Below, piece by piece: positions 1 to 8,217 of a DNA stretch of 64,000 bases. The number at the start of each line of letters is the position of its first letter. Within the stretch, counting starts at the first letter, position 1. The notes under the pieces were generated by a model. That model was not told the origin of the DNA. It made no database searches and was given only the letters and a program-made list of their open reading frames with translations. Source of the stretch: Stenotrophomonas maltophilia (GTDB lineage: Bacteria; Pseudomonadota; Gammaproteobacteria; Xanthomonadales; Xanthomonadaceae). The translations under genes and the position numbers were made by a program. The stretch covers positions 700,001-764,000 of the forward strand of contig NZ_LT906480.1 of NCBI RefSeq assembly GCF_900186865.1, read 5' to 3'.

Positions 1-894
1 CTGCGCGCGTCGAAGACCGTGCCCGGCGAGATCGAACTGGACATCACCGGCCCGTGGCTGCACACCATCCTGTTCGAAGTGCCGCTGCTGGCGATCATCA
101 ACGAAGTCTGGTTCCGCAACACCACCACGCCTGACTTCGCCGAAGGCGAGCGCCGCCTGCAGGCCAAGGCCGCGCTGCTGCGTGATACCCCGGGGTTCGA
201 GCAGTGCCGCATCGCCGACTATGGCAGCCGCCGCCGCTACTCGCGCGACTGGCACGCGCGCCTGCTGCCGCTGCTGCGCGATGCGCTCGGCCCGCAGCTG
301 GTCGGCACCAGCAACGTGCACTTCGCCCGCCTGTACGGCATGACCCCGCACGGCACCATGGCCCATGAGTATCTGCAGGCCTTCCAGGCGCTGGGCCCAC
401 GCCTGCGTGACTCGCAGGTGGCGGCGCTGGAATCGTGGGCACGCGAGTATCGCGGCGACCTCGGCATCGCGCTGTCCGACGTGGTCGGCCTGGATGCGTT
501 CCTGCGCGACTTCGATATGTACTTCTGCAAGCTGTTCGACGGTGTCCGCCACGATTCGGGCGATCCGTTCGACTGGGGCGACCGCATGCTGGCGCACTTC
601 CAGCAGCGCCGCGTCGATCCGCGCAGCAAGGTGCTGGTGTTCAGCGATGGGCTCGACATCGCCAAGGTCATGCGCCTGTACGACTACTTCCGTGGTCGCT
701 GCCAGGTCGCGTTCGGCGTCGGCACCCACCTGACCAATGATCTGGGTCCGACGCCGCTGAACATCGTGATCAAGATGGTCCGCTGCAACGGCCAGCCGGT
801 GGCCAAGCTCAGCGATTCGCCGGGCAAGAGCATGTGCGACGACCCCGGCTACCTGGCCTACCTGCGCCAGGTCTTCGAGCTGCCGCCGGCGTAA
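1..894 (+). CDS. pncB: Nicotinate phosphoribosyltransferase, 3' part (5' end outside window)
   Basis: Joins nicotinate to PRPP to give nicotinate mononucleotide in the Preiss-Handler branch of NAD salvage; a cytosolic enzyme. The frame is open from base 1, so the true start lies upstream; the internal GTG at 19 is not a credible start because it lies in the middle of the fold. The visible 297 codons contain the family blocks [49 protein letters not shown] and KLSDSPGKS, the last ones belonging to the phosphate-binding end of the barrel. About 100 N-terminal residues are missing compared with the usual 390-400. It ends just before a convergent small gene and has no functional link to the fimbrial genes that follow. 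Confidence 0.95.
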   Translation: MRASKTVPGEIELDITGPWLHTILFEVPLLAIINEVWFRNTTTPDFAEGERRLQAKAALLRDTPGFEQCRIADYGSRRRYSRDWHARLLPLLRDALGPQLVGTSNVHFARLYGMTPHGTMAHEYLQAFQALGPRLRDSQVAALESWAREYRGDLGIALSDVVGLDAFLRDFDMYFCKLFDGVRHDSGDPFDWGDRMLAHFQQRRVDPRSKVLVFSDGLDIAKVMRLYDYFRGRCQVAFGVGTHLTNDLGPTPLNIVIKMVRCNGQPVAKLSDSPGKSMCDDPGYLAYLRQVFELPPA

Positions 895-904
895 ACACGT
901 CGGC

Positions 905-1270
905 TTACAGGTAGTCGACCACCACCAGGTAGGCACCCTGCAGCGGCTGCTGCTTCGAAGCCTGCACGCTGTAGCGCTCGGAGAAGGCGATATCGCCGGC
1001 GCGCATCGCGCTGGCCGACACCGACAGCTTCTGCCCCTGGCGCTTGCCGTCGCGCAGCGTCGCGGCTTGGCCATCGGCCAGCGCCGTCACAGCCACCGTC
1101 GAGCCCTTGGCCGACGGCGGGCAGGCCGCCAGGCTCAGCTCGCCCTGGGACAGGTTGGTCATGCAGCCCGGCTCGGCGATACGGCCGCTGAAACGAATGC
1201 TGCCGCTGCTGGCCTGGGCCAGCGCACTGACGGACATCAGGGCCACGCACAGCAGAAGGGAGGTTCTCAT
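905..1270 (-). CDS. Small secreted pilin-like protein
   Basis: A 121-residue protein with a clear signal peptide (about residues 1-20, ending ALAQA). The mature part starts SGSIRFSGRIAEPGCMTN, the same pattern as the SMF-1 pilin next door (GTITFNGKVTDKTCTIS), has two cysteines 15 residues apart, and ends in a hydrophobic LVVVDYL strand like a pilin C-terminus. It is about 60 residues shorter than a normal chaperone-usher pilin. It is transcribed away from the fimbrial operon, sharing a 459-bp AT-rich region with it. It could be a minor subunit, an anchor or terminator subunit, or a decayed pilin; the role is inferred from sequence pattern and position only. Confidence 0.75.
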   Translation of the reverse strand: MRTSLLLCVALMSVSALAQASSGSIRFSGRIAEPGCMTNLSQGELSLAACPPSAKGSTVAVTALADGQAATLRDGKRQGQKLSVSASAMRAGDIAFSERYSVQASKQQPLQGAYLVVVDYL

Positions 1271-1729
1271 GACACGTTCTCTGGTTCGGTGTGTCCTAGT
1301 TAGCGACAGGTTCGATCCGTCTTTAATAGGACGATTCCGAATCTGCTAGGGCCATCACCAACAAAGAGTGATGCGCATCAAATAAGGTGATTTCCACCTT
1401 AAAAAGGCCTGTTTCCGCGCATGCCGAATGCGCCGCCAGGTGCGTCATGCAGGGTCGTTTGTGGCCTGATCCGGCCACCGTCAAATTCCTTGCGCTCCCC
1501 CAACCATGATTTCGCCTAACACGTCACATTTGAGGCGTCAATGAATTGGCGTTCAGAAAAATAATGAGACTTTCATCACAGTTGTGCATATACTTGCGTC
1601 ACGGATTCAGGGGAAGGTATGTCCGAGTCCGGCCACAGGTGAGACGCAAGGATGGGTCTTGGTAGCCCGGCAGTGCTCCTTGCTTCCTCCTCTACTTCTC
1701 ATCTCTTCAGTAGGGTTAGGTAAAAGCGA
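1271..1729. promoter_or_regulatory. AT-rich divergent control region between the pilin-like gene and the fimbrial operon
   Basis: No gene is seen in these 459 bases. It is clearly richer in A+T than the surrounding coding sequence. It holds a perfect 12-bp palindrome TGATGCGCATCA (1369-1380), a hairpin AAGGTG/CACCTT (1384-1400) followed by an A run, and a good -10-like hexamer TATACT at 1589-1594, about 135 bases before the pilin start. No strong -35 is visible at the right spacing, which suggests an activator or a phase of nucleoid-protein control. Long AT-rich leaders are usual for fimbrial operons; which regulator acts here cannot be read from the sequence. Confidence 0.5.
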
Positions 1730-2269
1730 ATGCACAAGATCAACCTCATTGCCGCTCTGATGCTGGCCGCCGCTCCGCTGGCCGCCAACGCCGCCGACGG
1801 CACCATCACCTTCAACGGCAAGGTGACCGACAAGACCTGCACCATCTCGACCCCGGGCGGCAAGGACTTCGCCGTCAACCTGCCGACCGTGTCCAAGAAC
1901 ACCCTGGCCACCGCCGGTGCCGTTGCCGGTCGTACCCCGTTCGCCATCAACCTGACCAAGTGCAGCGCCGGCAACGTCGCGACCTACTTCGAGCCGGGTT
2001 CGACCGTTGATTTCAACACCGGCCGCCTGCTGAACCAGGCCTCGGCCAACGCTGCCACCAACGTGCAGCTGCAGCTGCTGGGCTCGAACAACCAGGTCCT
2101 GCCGATCAAGGCTGCCGGCGCTGGCCTGGCCCAGACCAACTCGCAGTGGGTCACCGTCGGCATCGACGGCTCGGCCGACCTGAACTACTACGCTGAGTAC
2201 TACGCCACTGCCGCCGCCACCCCGGGCGACGTCACCAGCAGCGTCAAGTACACGATCATCTACAACTGA
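1730..2269 (+). CDS. smf-1: Major fimbrial subunit (SMF-1 type pilin)
   Basis: Main shaft subunit of chaperone-usher fimbriae, secreted to the periplasm and assembled on the cell surface. The 179-residue precursor has a textbook signal peptide (cut after about ANA, residue 21). The mature N-terminus GTITFNGKV is the donor strand; the cysteine pair lies in DKTCTIS and TKCSAG, and the C-terminus ends in a KYTIIYN strand with the penultimate tyrosine-type ending that chaperones grip. It is first in an operon with chaperone, usher and adhesin. The operon order and pilin match the SMF-1 fimbriae described in S. maltophilia, implicated in adherence and biofilm. The start ATG follows a GGTAAAAGCG stretch. 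Confidence 0.93.
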   Translation: MHKINLIAALMLAAAPLAANAADGTITFNGKVTDKTCTISTPGGKDFAVNLPTVSKNTLATAGAVAGRTPFAINLTKCSAGNVATYFEPGSTVDFNTGRLLNQASANAATNVQLQLLGSNNQVLPIKAAGAGLAQTNSQWVTVGIDGSADLNYYAEYYATAAATPGDVTSSVKYTIIYN

Positions 2270-2354
2270 TCGTAGCCGTACCAGCACTGGCCGGCGCACG
2301 CGCCGGCCAGTGCATCGCGGCCCCTGGCCACATACCTCGAGCGTAGTACTTCCG

Positions 2355-3083
2355 ATGAAAGCATTCTTTCCCCGGGCGCTGCTGCTGGCAGCGTTCACGC
2401 TGCCCTTCTGCCAGAACGCTCTGGCCGGCGTGGTGGTCAATGGCACGCGAGTGATCTATCCGGCGCAGGCGCGCGAAGTCACCGTGCAGGTCGACAACGT
2501 GGGCGATTCGCCGGCGCTGGTGCAGGCCTGGATCGACAGCGGCGACGCCAACCAGACCGCCGATACCAGCGATGCCCCGTTCGTACTGACGCCGCCGATC
2601 GCGCGTGTCGAGCCGGGCCGCAGCCAGGCGCTGCGACTGATCTTCTCCGGCGCGCAGTTGCCGACCGACCGCGAGTCGGTGTTCTGGCTCAACGTGCTGG
2701 ATGTGCCGCCGTCCCCGGACAACGCTGACAGCGGCGAACAGAATTACCTGCAGGTCGCGTTTCGTTCGCGCCTGAAGCTTTTCTACCGGCCGCAGGGCCT
2801 GAAGGGCGTCGCCAACGATGCACCCGCAGCGCTGCGCTGGACCCGCAATGGCGACCGCCTGCGGGTGGAAAACCCGAGCCCCTTCCACGTCACTCTGGCC
2901 GAAGTACATGCCGTGACCGGCAGCAGTGAAAAGGCCGTCGAGGACAAGGGCGCGATGGTCGCGCCGAAGCAGAGCCTGGAGTTCGCCGCACCGGCGGGCA
3001 CCGACCAGGTCCGCTTCATCACCATCAACGACTACGGCGGCCGGGTGGAACACACCATCCGCCTCGGCAGCACCGGGGGCTGA
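2355..3083 (+). CDS. Periplasmic fimbrial chaperone
   Basis: PapD/FimC-type chaperone that folds pilin subunits in the periplasm by donating its G1 strand. The chosen ATG at 2355 gives 242 residues starting MKAFFPRALLLAAF, a proper signal peptide; an in-frame ATG at 2310 would put 15 unrelated residues before it. After cleavage near ALA the first domain runs GVVVNGTRVIYPAQAREVTVQV, and the hallmark block ESVFWLNVLDVPPSP is present, followed by the QVAFRSRLKLFYRP hinge strand and a second Ig-like domain ending VRFITINDYGG. It lies between pilin and usher, as expected. Confidence 0.94.
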   Translation: MKAFFPRALLLAAFTLPFCQNALAGVVVNGTRVIYPAQAREVTVQVDNVGDSPALVQAWIDSGDANQTADTSDAPFVLTPPIARVEPGRSQALRLIFSGAQLPTDRESVFWLNVLDVPPSPDNADSGEQNYLQVAFRSRLKLFYRPQGLKGVANDAPAALRWTRNGDRLRVENPSPFHVTLAEVHAVTGSSEKAVEDKGAMVAPKQSLEFAAPAGTDQVRFITINDYGGRVEHTIRLGSTGG

Positions 3084-3154
3084 ACGCGCCGCGCCGGCCC
3101 CTGGCCTGCGCATCCCGCCACCGCCGCTGTGCGGCGAATTGAAGGAATGTCAGT

Positions 3155-5740
3155 GTGATCGGAAACAGATTGACATTGTCGATCCATCAGGCGCTTTGCC
3201 TGTTGGTTGCTGGCGTGGCCTGCCCAGGATGGGCGCTGGCTGCCCCGGCCAATCTCGGCGAACAGGCGCTCATGGCGCAGAGTGGTGCGGCCAATGCGCG
3301 TGCACCCGAATCGGCGCAGTTCAACTCCAGCTTCCTGTCTGGCCAGGCCAAGCAGGTGGACCTGGCGGCCTTCAGCAACGGCAACCCGATGGTGGCCGGC
3401 AACTATCGTGTCGACGTGTACGTCAACGGTGCCTGGCAGGGCCGTCGCGATCTGCAGTTCAAGGCCGATGCGCAGGGCCGTGTCGACGCCTGCCTGCCGC
3501 TGCCGATGCTGGAAGAAATGGGCGTGGACAGCGAGGCCGTGCTGCTGCAGCAGGATCCGTCCGTGCCCACCGACAAGACCAGCTGCGTGCCGGTCCAGCA
3601 GCGCATGGCCAACGCCTATGGTGTCTATGACAGCGGCAACCTGCGCTACGACCTGAGCATCCCGCAGGTGTTCCTGCGCCGCGAGGCGCGTGGCTACGTC
3701 AACCCGGCGCTGTGGGACCGTGGCATCAATGCCGGTTTCGTCGGCTACAGCTTCAATGCCATCGACAGCGACAGTCGCGTCGAAGGTGGCCAGCGCAACC
3801 GCAGTGCCTACCTCGGCCTCAACGCTGGCATGAACCTGGGTGGCTGGCAGTTCCGCCACGATTCGAACCTGACCTGGTCCGAGGGCGACGGCCGCCATTG
3901 GCAGAGCATCGCCACCTATGCGCAGCGCGGCATTCCGCAGGTGCGCGGCATGCTCACCATCGGTGAGGCCTACACCACCGGTGAACTGTTCGATTCGATC
4001 GGTTACCGCGGTGCCAGCCTGGCCAGCGACGACCGCATGCTGCCCGATTCGCTGCGCGGTTACGCGCCGGTCGTGCGCGGCATCGCCGAGACCAACGCGC
4101 GCATCGAAGTGCGCCAGAACGAGCAGCTGATCTACTCCTCCACCGTGTCGCCGGGCAGCTTCGTCATCGACGACCTGTACCCGACCGGTTACGGCGGTGA
4201 TCTGGAAGTGAGCGTGATCGAGGCCGATGGCCGCCGCCGCGAATTCAAGGTGCCGTTCGGTTCGGTGCCGCAGATGCTGCGCGAAGGCGTGTCGCGTTAC
4301 TCGCTGACGGCCGGCCAGGTGCGCAACAAGCTGCTGGCCGATGAGCCGTGGCTGGTGCAGGGCACCTACCAGCGCGGTATCGGCAACCAGCTGACCCTGT
4401 ACGGTGGCAGTGCACTGAGCGATGGCTACCTGTCGCTGCTGTACGGCGTCGGCCTGTCCACGCCGGTCGGCGCATTCGCTGCCGACGTCACCCATGCGCG
4501 TACCTCGTTCGATCACTACGGCAACCACACCGGTGCCAGCGTGCGCTTGAGCTACAGCAACATGATCGGCGAGACCGGGACCAACCTGACGCTGGCCGCC
4601 TACCGCTATTCGACCGAAGGCTTCTACAGCCTGCAGGACGCGCTGTACGGCCGTGATTCGGACAAGCGCGGCATCGATCCGACCACCCGTGGCCGCCAGC
4701 GCAGCCAGTTCCAGGTAACGCTGAACCAGCCGCTGGGCCGTCGCGGCGGCGCGCTGTACGTGACCGGTTCGGTGCGTGACTTCTACGACCGTTCCGGCAC
4801 CTCCAAGCAGTACCAGGTGGGCTACAACAATGCCTGGCGTTCGGTGAACTACGGCTTCTCGGCGCTGCGCACCGAAGAGGGCGTGCTGGGCCGTTCCGAC
4901 ACCCAGTACCTGTTGTCGATGAGCGTGCCGCTGGGTCGTGGTTCCCACCCGGTGTCGTTCAGCGCCGATCTCGGCGTGCGCGACCGCGGTGGCTACGACA
5001 ACAGCCGCGTCGGCATCACCGGTTCGGCCGGTGTCGACAACAACTTCAGCTACGGCGTGGCGCTGTCCGATTCCCGCGAAGGTGGCACCACCGCGGTCGG
5101 CAACGCCGAGTACCGCAGCCGCTACTCCGCGTTGAACGCGACCTACAGCCACTCGCGCGATTTCCGCCAGGCTTCGGTCGGTGCCAACGGCAGCGTGGTC
5201 GTGCATCCGGGCGGCTTCACCTTCACCCCGCAGCGTGGCGACACCATGGTGCTGGTGGAAGCGCCGGGCGCACGCGATGCGATCGTCAGCAACGCCCCGG
5301 GCCTGCGCGTCGATGGCCGCGGCTACGCGGTGGTCCCGTACGTGTCGCCGTACCGCCTCAATACCGTCACCCTCGACCCGCAGGGCATGGCCCACGACGT
5401 CGAGCTGGAAAGCACCAGCCAGTCGATCGCGCCGTTCGCCGGTGCCATCAGCTACCTGCGCTTCGATACCCGCAAGGGCAACGCGCTGCTGATCCAGGTG
5501 CGCAACCCGGATGGCCGCACCATGCCGTTCGGTGCGCAGGTCAAGGATGAGCAGGGCCAGCCGGTGGGCATGGTCAGCCAGGGCGGCCGCCTGTACGTGC
5601 GCAGTGAAAAGAACCAGGGCCGCCTGCTGGTGGAGTGGGGCGCAGGCGCCGACCAGCGCTGCACCGTCGATTACCAGGTTCCGGCGGGCGCCGATGCGTC
5701 CAAGACCGGCTTCATCCCGCTGGAGGCAGCATGCCGATGA
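3155..5740 (+). CDS. Fimbrial usher, outer-membrane assembly pore
   Basis: FimD/PapC family usher (861 residues) that forms a 24-stranded barrel in the outer membrane, receives chaperone-subunit complexes and extrudes the fimbria. The start is a GTG at 3155 preceded by GAAGGAATG. A signal peptide ends near WALA. Then come the N-terminal binding domain (AQFNSSFLSG... VDVYVNGAW), the barrel with plug domain (roughly 140-700), and the C-terminal domains with GRGYAVVPYVSPYRLNTV and FGAQVKDEQGQPVGMVSQGG, both typical of the family. Full length, no breaks. It overlaps the adhesin gene by a few bases, so the two are translationally coupled. Confidence 0.96.
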   Translation: MIGNRLTLSIHQALCLLVAGVACPGWALAAPANLGEQALMAQSGAANARAPESAQFNSSFLSGQAKQVDLAAFSNGNPMVAGNYRVDVYVNGAWQGRRDLQFKADAQGRVDACLPLPMLEEMGVDSEAVLLQQDPSVPTDKTSCVPVQQRMANAYGVYDSGNLRYDLSIPQVFLRREARGYVNPALWDRGINAGFVGYSFNAIDSDSRVEGGQRNRSAYLGLNAGMNLGGWQFRHDSNLTWSEGDGRHWQSIATYAQRGIPQVRGMLTIGEAYTTGELFDSIGYRGASLASDDRMLPDSLRGYAPVVRGIAETNARIEVRQNEQLIYSSTVSPGSFVIDDLYPTGYGGDLEVSVIEADGRRREFKVPFGSVPQMLREGVSRYSLTAGQVRNKLLADEPWLVQGTYQRGIGNQLTLYGGSALSDGYLSLLYGVGLSTPVGAFAADVTHARTSFDHYGNHTGASVRLSYSNMIGETGTNLTLAAYRYSTEGFYSLQDALYGRDSDKRGIDPTTRGRQRSQFQVTLNQPLGRRGGALYVTGSVRDFYDRSGTSKQYQVGYNNAWRSVNYGFSALRTEEGVLGRSDTQYLLSMSVPLGRGSHPVSFSADLGVRDRGGYDNSRVGITGSAGVDNNFSYGVALSDSREGGTTAVGNAEYRSRYSALNATYSHSRDFRQASVGANGSVVVHPGGFTFTPQRGDTMVLVEAPGARDAIVSNAPGLRVDGRGYAVVPYVSPYRLNTVTLDPQGMAHDVELESTSQSIAPFAGAISYLRFDTRKGNALLIQVRNPDGRTMPFGAQVKDEQGQPVGMVSQGGRLYVRSEKNQGRLLVEWGAGADQRCTVDYQVPAGADASKTGFIPLEAACR

Positions 5741-6765
5741 TTTCTTCCCGAGGCCGCAAGGCGCTGGCTGCCGTGGCCGTGCTCGGTGGTGTGTTGCTGG
5801 CGCAGCAGGCCAGTGCTGCGTGCCGGATCAGCTCCAGCTGGTTCACGGCCCAGGACGTCACCATGGACATGGGCCAGATCGTGATCCTGCCCAGCACACC
5901 GGTTGGCGGCGTGATCAAGGAAATCAGCGAGTCGATCACCCAGCGCGACCGTGTGGCCAGCTGCGACTGGAACGGTGGTCGTTCGATCGGCGAGTACGTC
6001 AACGCGGCGCAGAAGCGTCCGGTTCCTGGTTTTGCGAATACCTATGAAACCGACGTCCCCGGTGTTGGCATCAAGCTGTTCCGTGATTCCGGGGCGATCC
6101 AGGTCTACTACCCGCATCAGCTCAGCTTTGGCGGTGGTAGCACCGTTACGCTGATTGGCGGTCGCTTCCGCATCCAGCTGATCAAGACCGCCGCACAGAC
6201 TGGCTCGGGCGTGATCGCGCCCAATGGGCGCTTCACCACATACTACTTCGACGGTGACAGTGCCAGCCGCCCAGTGCTGACTTCAACCTTCAAGGGCTCG
6301 GGCACCACCGTGGTCAGCCCGACCTGTGAAGTGCAGGCCGGCAGCCGCAACATCGCCGTCGATTTCGGCAGCGTGCCCAACACTACCTTCACCGGTGTCG
6401 GTTCCAAGGCCGTTGACCGCGATTTCGAGATCCGCCTGAACTGCCAGGGCAGCAATGTCGCGCAGTACCAGAGCAAGATCGGCATCCGCCTCGATGCCGA
6501 TCAGGACAGCTCGAACATGCCGGGCGTGCTGAAGCTCAGTGCGGCCACCAACAGCGCCACCCGCATCGGCATCCAGATGGTCCAGCGCGATGGCACCACC
6601 GAGCGCGAAGTGCGCTTCGGCCAGACCGTCAATGTAGGTACCACCACCCCCGGCACCAGCACGATGACCTTGCCGCTGCGCGCCCGCTATGTGCAGACCC
6701 AGGCCGGCACGGTCGGTGCCGGTGTCGCGAACGGCCAGGCCACCTTCACCATCCAGTACGAGTAA
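5731..6765 (+). CDS. Fimbrial tip adhesin
   Basis: Two-domain adhesin of about 344 residues, last gene of the fimbrial operon. ATG at 5731 sits 4 bases after GGAGG; a second ATG at 5737 makes the classic ATGA overlap with the usher stop and gives a better 10-base gap, so either may be used. A signal peptide ends near ASA. Residues about 25-195 form a receptor-binding domain with no motif I can name; residues about 200-344 are a pilin domain (SPTCEVQAGSRNIAVDFGSV to the C-terminal TFTIQYE) that docks it to the shaft. Ligand specificity cannot be inferred. Likely equivalent of the SMF-1 adhesin of S. maltophilia. Confidence 0.88.
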   Translation: MPMISSRGRKALAAVAVLGGVLLAQQASAACRISSSWFTAQDVTMDMGQIVILPSTPVGGVIKEISESITQRDRVASCDWNGGRSIGEYVNAAQKRPVPGFANTYETDVPGVGIKLFRDSGAIQVYYPHQLSFGGGSTVTLIGGRFRIQLIKTAAQTGSGVIAPNGRFTTYYFDGDSASRPVLTSTFKGSGTTVVSPTCEVQAGSRNIAVDFGSVPNTTFTGVGSKAVDRDFEIRLNCQGSNVAQYQSKIGIRLDADQDSSNMPGVLKLSAATNSATRIGIQMVQRDGTTEREVRFGQTVNVGTTTPGTSTMTLPLRARYVQTQAGTVGAGVANGQATFTIQYE

Positions 6766-6803
6766 GGCGGCCCCAGGCCGCAGCCACTGTTGCGTTCCAC
6801 CGC

Positions 6804-6830
6804 AACGTCGCCCGTGACACGGGCGGCGTT
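6804..6830 (+). terminator. Stem-loop after the fimbrial operon
   Basis: An 11-bp stem (6804-6814 with 6820-6830, one G-T pair) with loop TGACA lies 38 bases past the adhesin stop. There is no proper T run after it, so it may be a weak terminator or an mRNA 3'-end stabiliser. Confidence 0.5.
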
Positions 6831-6839
6831 GACTGCGTC

Positions 6840-6864
6840 TTGATCTTCCAACGATGAAGATCAA
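6840..6864. promoter_or_regulatory. Perfect 9-bp inverted repeat, possible operator
   Basis: TTGATCTTC (6840-6848) and GAAGATCAA (6856-6864) are exact inverted copies around a 7-base spacer. The repeat lies between the fimbrial terminator stem and the exopolysaccharide locus, about 170 bases before the epimerase start. It is AT-richer than its surroundings and is not one of the GTAG repeats. A dimeric regulator site is the simplest reading; no regulator is identified. Confidence 0.4.
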
Positions 6865-6982
6865 TGCCACGACGCGCGTACCATTATTCGAATGTGATGT
6901 ACGTCGCGATTTTGGAGTTTCCTCATGAGGTGACCGTCTCCTGCCTGCGGGTATTGGACGGGAACGCCGAAAGGATCCAGAC

Positions 6983-7036
6983 GTGGCTACAGCTCCTGGC
7001 ATTCCCCCGCGTCGGTCCGCCGGAGCGCTGCGGTGA
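6983..7036 (+). CDS. Candidate 17-codon leader peptide overlapping the epimerase start
   Basis: A GTG at 6983 follows AAAGGA with a 7-base gap, a better ribosome site than that of the epimerase itself. The frame reads [17 protein letters not shown] and stops at TGA 7034-7036, which overlaps the epimerase GTG at 7033 as GTGA. That arrangement is typical of translational coupling. It may be a real leader peptide, or the original N-terminus of the epimerase put out of frame by a small indel. Nothing in the peptide points to a function. Confidence 0.35.
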   Translation: MATAPGIPPRRSAGALR

Positions 7037-8217
7037 AGGTCCTGTCGGTGTTCGGCACGCGACCGGAAGCGATCAAGATGGGGCCGCTGGTGCGGGCTCT
7101 GGCCGAGGCTGCGGACATCGAATCGGTGGTCTGCATCACCGGCTAGCACCGGGCGATGCTGGACCAGGTGATGTCGCTGTTCGAGATCACCGCCGACCAT
7201 GACCTGGATGTCATGGTGCCCAACCAGACCCTCAATGGCCTGTGTTCCAGGCTGTTCGAACGGCTTGACGCGCTGTACACGCAGGTCCGTCCGGACCGGG
7301 TGCTGGTGCACGGCGATACCACCACGGCGATGACCGCCGCGCTGGCCGCGTTCCACCACCGGATTCCGATCGGTCATGTCGAGGCCGGACTGCGCACCGG
7401 TGACATCAACCGGCCGTGGCCGGAGGAAAAGAACCGGCGGGTGATCGATGTGGTCGGCGACCAGTTGTACGCGCCCACGCCCAGCTCGCGCGCCAACCTG
7501 GCCGGTGAACACCTGGGCGGGCAGATCCTGGTCACCGGCAACACCGTCATCGATGCCCTGCAGCAGACCGTAGAGCGCCTGGATGCCGACCCGGCGCTGC
7601 GTGCGCGGGCTGACGAACCCTTCCACATGCTTGACCCCGATCGTCGCCTGCTGCTGGTCACCGGCCACCGCCGCGAGAGCTTCGGGCAGGGCTTCGAGGA
7701 CATCTGCCGTGCGCTCGCTGAACTGGCACGGCGGCCGGATCTGCAGGTGCTGTACCCGGTGCATCTGAACCCGAACGTGCAGGGCCCGGTGAACGCCCAC
7801 CTCGGCCATCTCGACAACGTGCACCTGGTGCCGCCGCAGGACTACCTGCGCTTCGTGCGGCTGATGCAGCGCGCCGACGTCATCCTCACCGACTCCGGTG
7901 GCGTCCAGGAAGAGGCACCGGCGCTGGCCAAGCCGGTGCTGGTCATGCGCGACGTCACCGAACGCCCGGAGGCGGTCGAGGCCGGTGTGGTGACGCTGGT
8001 CGGCACCGCGCCCTCGCGCATTGTCGAGGCAGTCAACGCGGCACTGGCACAACCACCGCACCCGACCCGCTTCGATCCCGACGCCAGCCCCTACGGCGAT
8101 GGCCGTGCCAGCGCGCGCATCGTCGCCGCCCTGCGTGGCACGCCGCTTCCCGAATTCTCGCCCGGCCTCCGCAGCAGCGGCGCCGTCCACCCCCACCCAC
8201 GCGAAGTGACGCCATGA
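7033..8217 (+). pseudogene. wecB: UDP-N-acetylglucosamine 2-epimerase with in-frame TAG at codon 38
   Basis: Non-hydrolysing UDP-GlcNAc 2-epimerase family, which interconverts UDP-GlcNAc and UDP-ManNAc. From GTG 7033 the frame begins [16 protein letters not shown], aligning one-to-one with E. coli WecB including Arg10 and Lys15, then reads ITG-TAG-HRAMLDQV: the stop at 7144-7146 replaces the family's Gln (CAG to TAG is one base). The rest, from ATG 7156, is an intact 353-residue frame with VHGDTTT, HVEAGLRTGD, TGHRRESFG and DSGGVQEEAP. Restart at 7156 would give a protein without the Arg10/Lys15 loop, so probably inactive. The full frame would be 394 residues. It is first of the glycan operon, overlapping the next gene by ATGA. 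Amber suppression or a sequencing error are the alternatives. Confidence 0.85.

Noticed and set aside
3032-5395. 787-residue open frame on the minus strand across the usher gene
   Set aside because: It is the mirror of a well-conserved usher; its protein is His/Arg/Ala-rich without motifs, an effect of high G+C codon use.
6864-7202. 112-residue frame over the start of the epimerase
   Set aside because: Different register from the epimerase, with typical shadow composition after 7033; the epimerase frame has clear homology.
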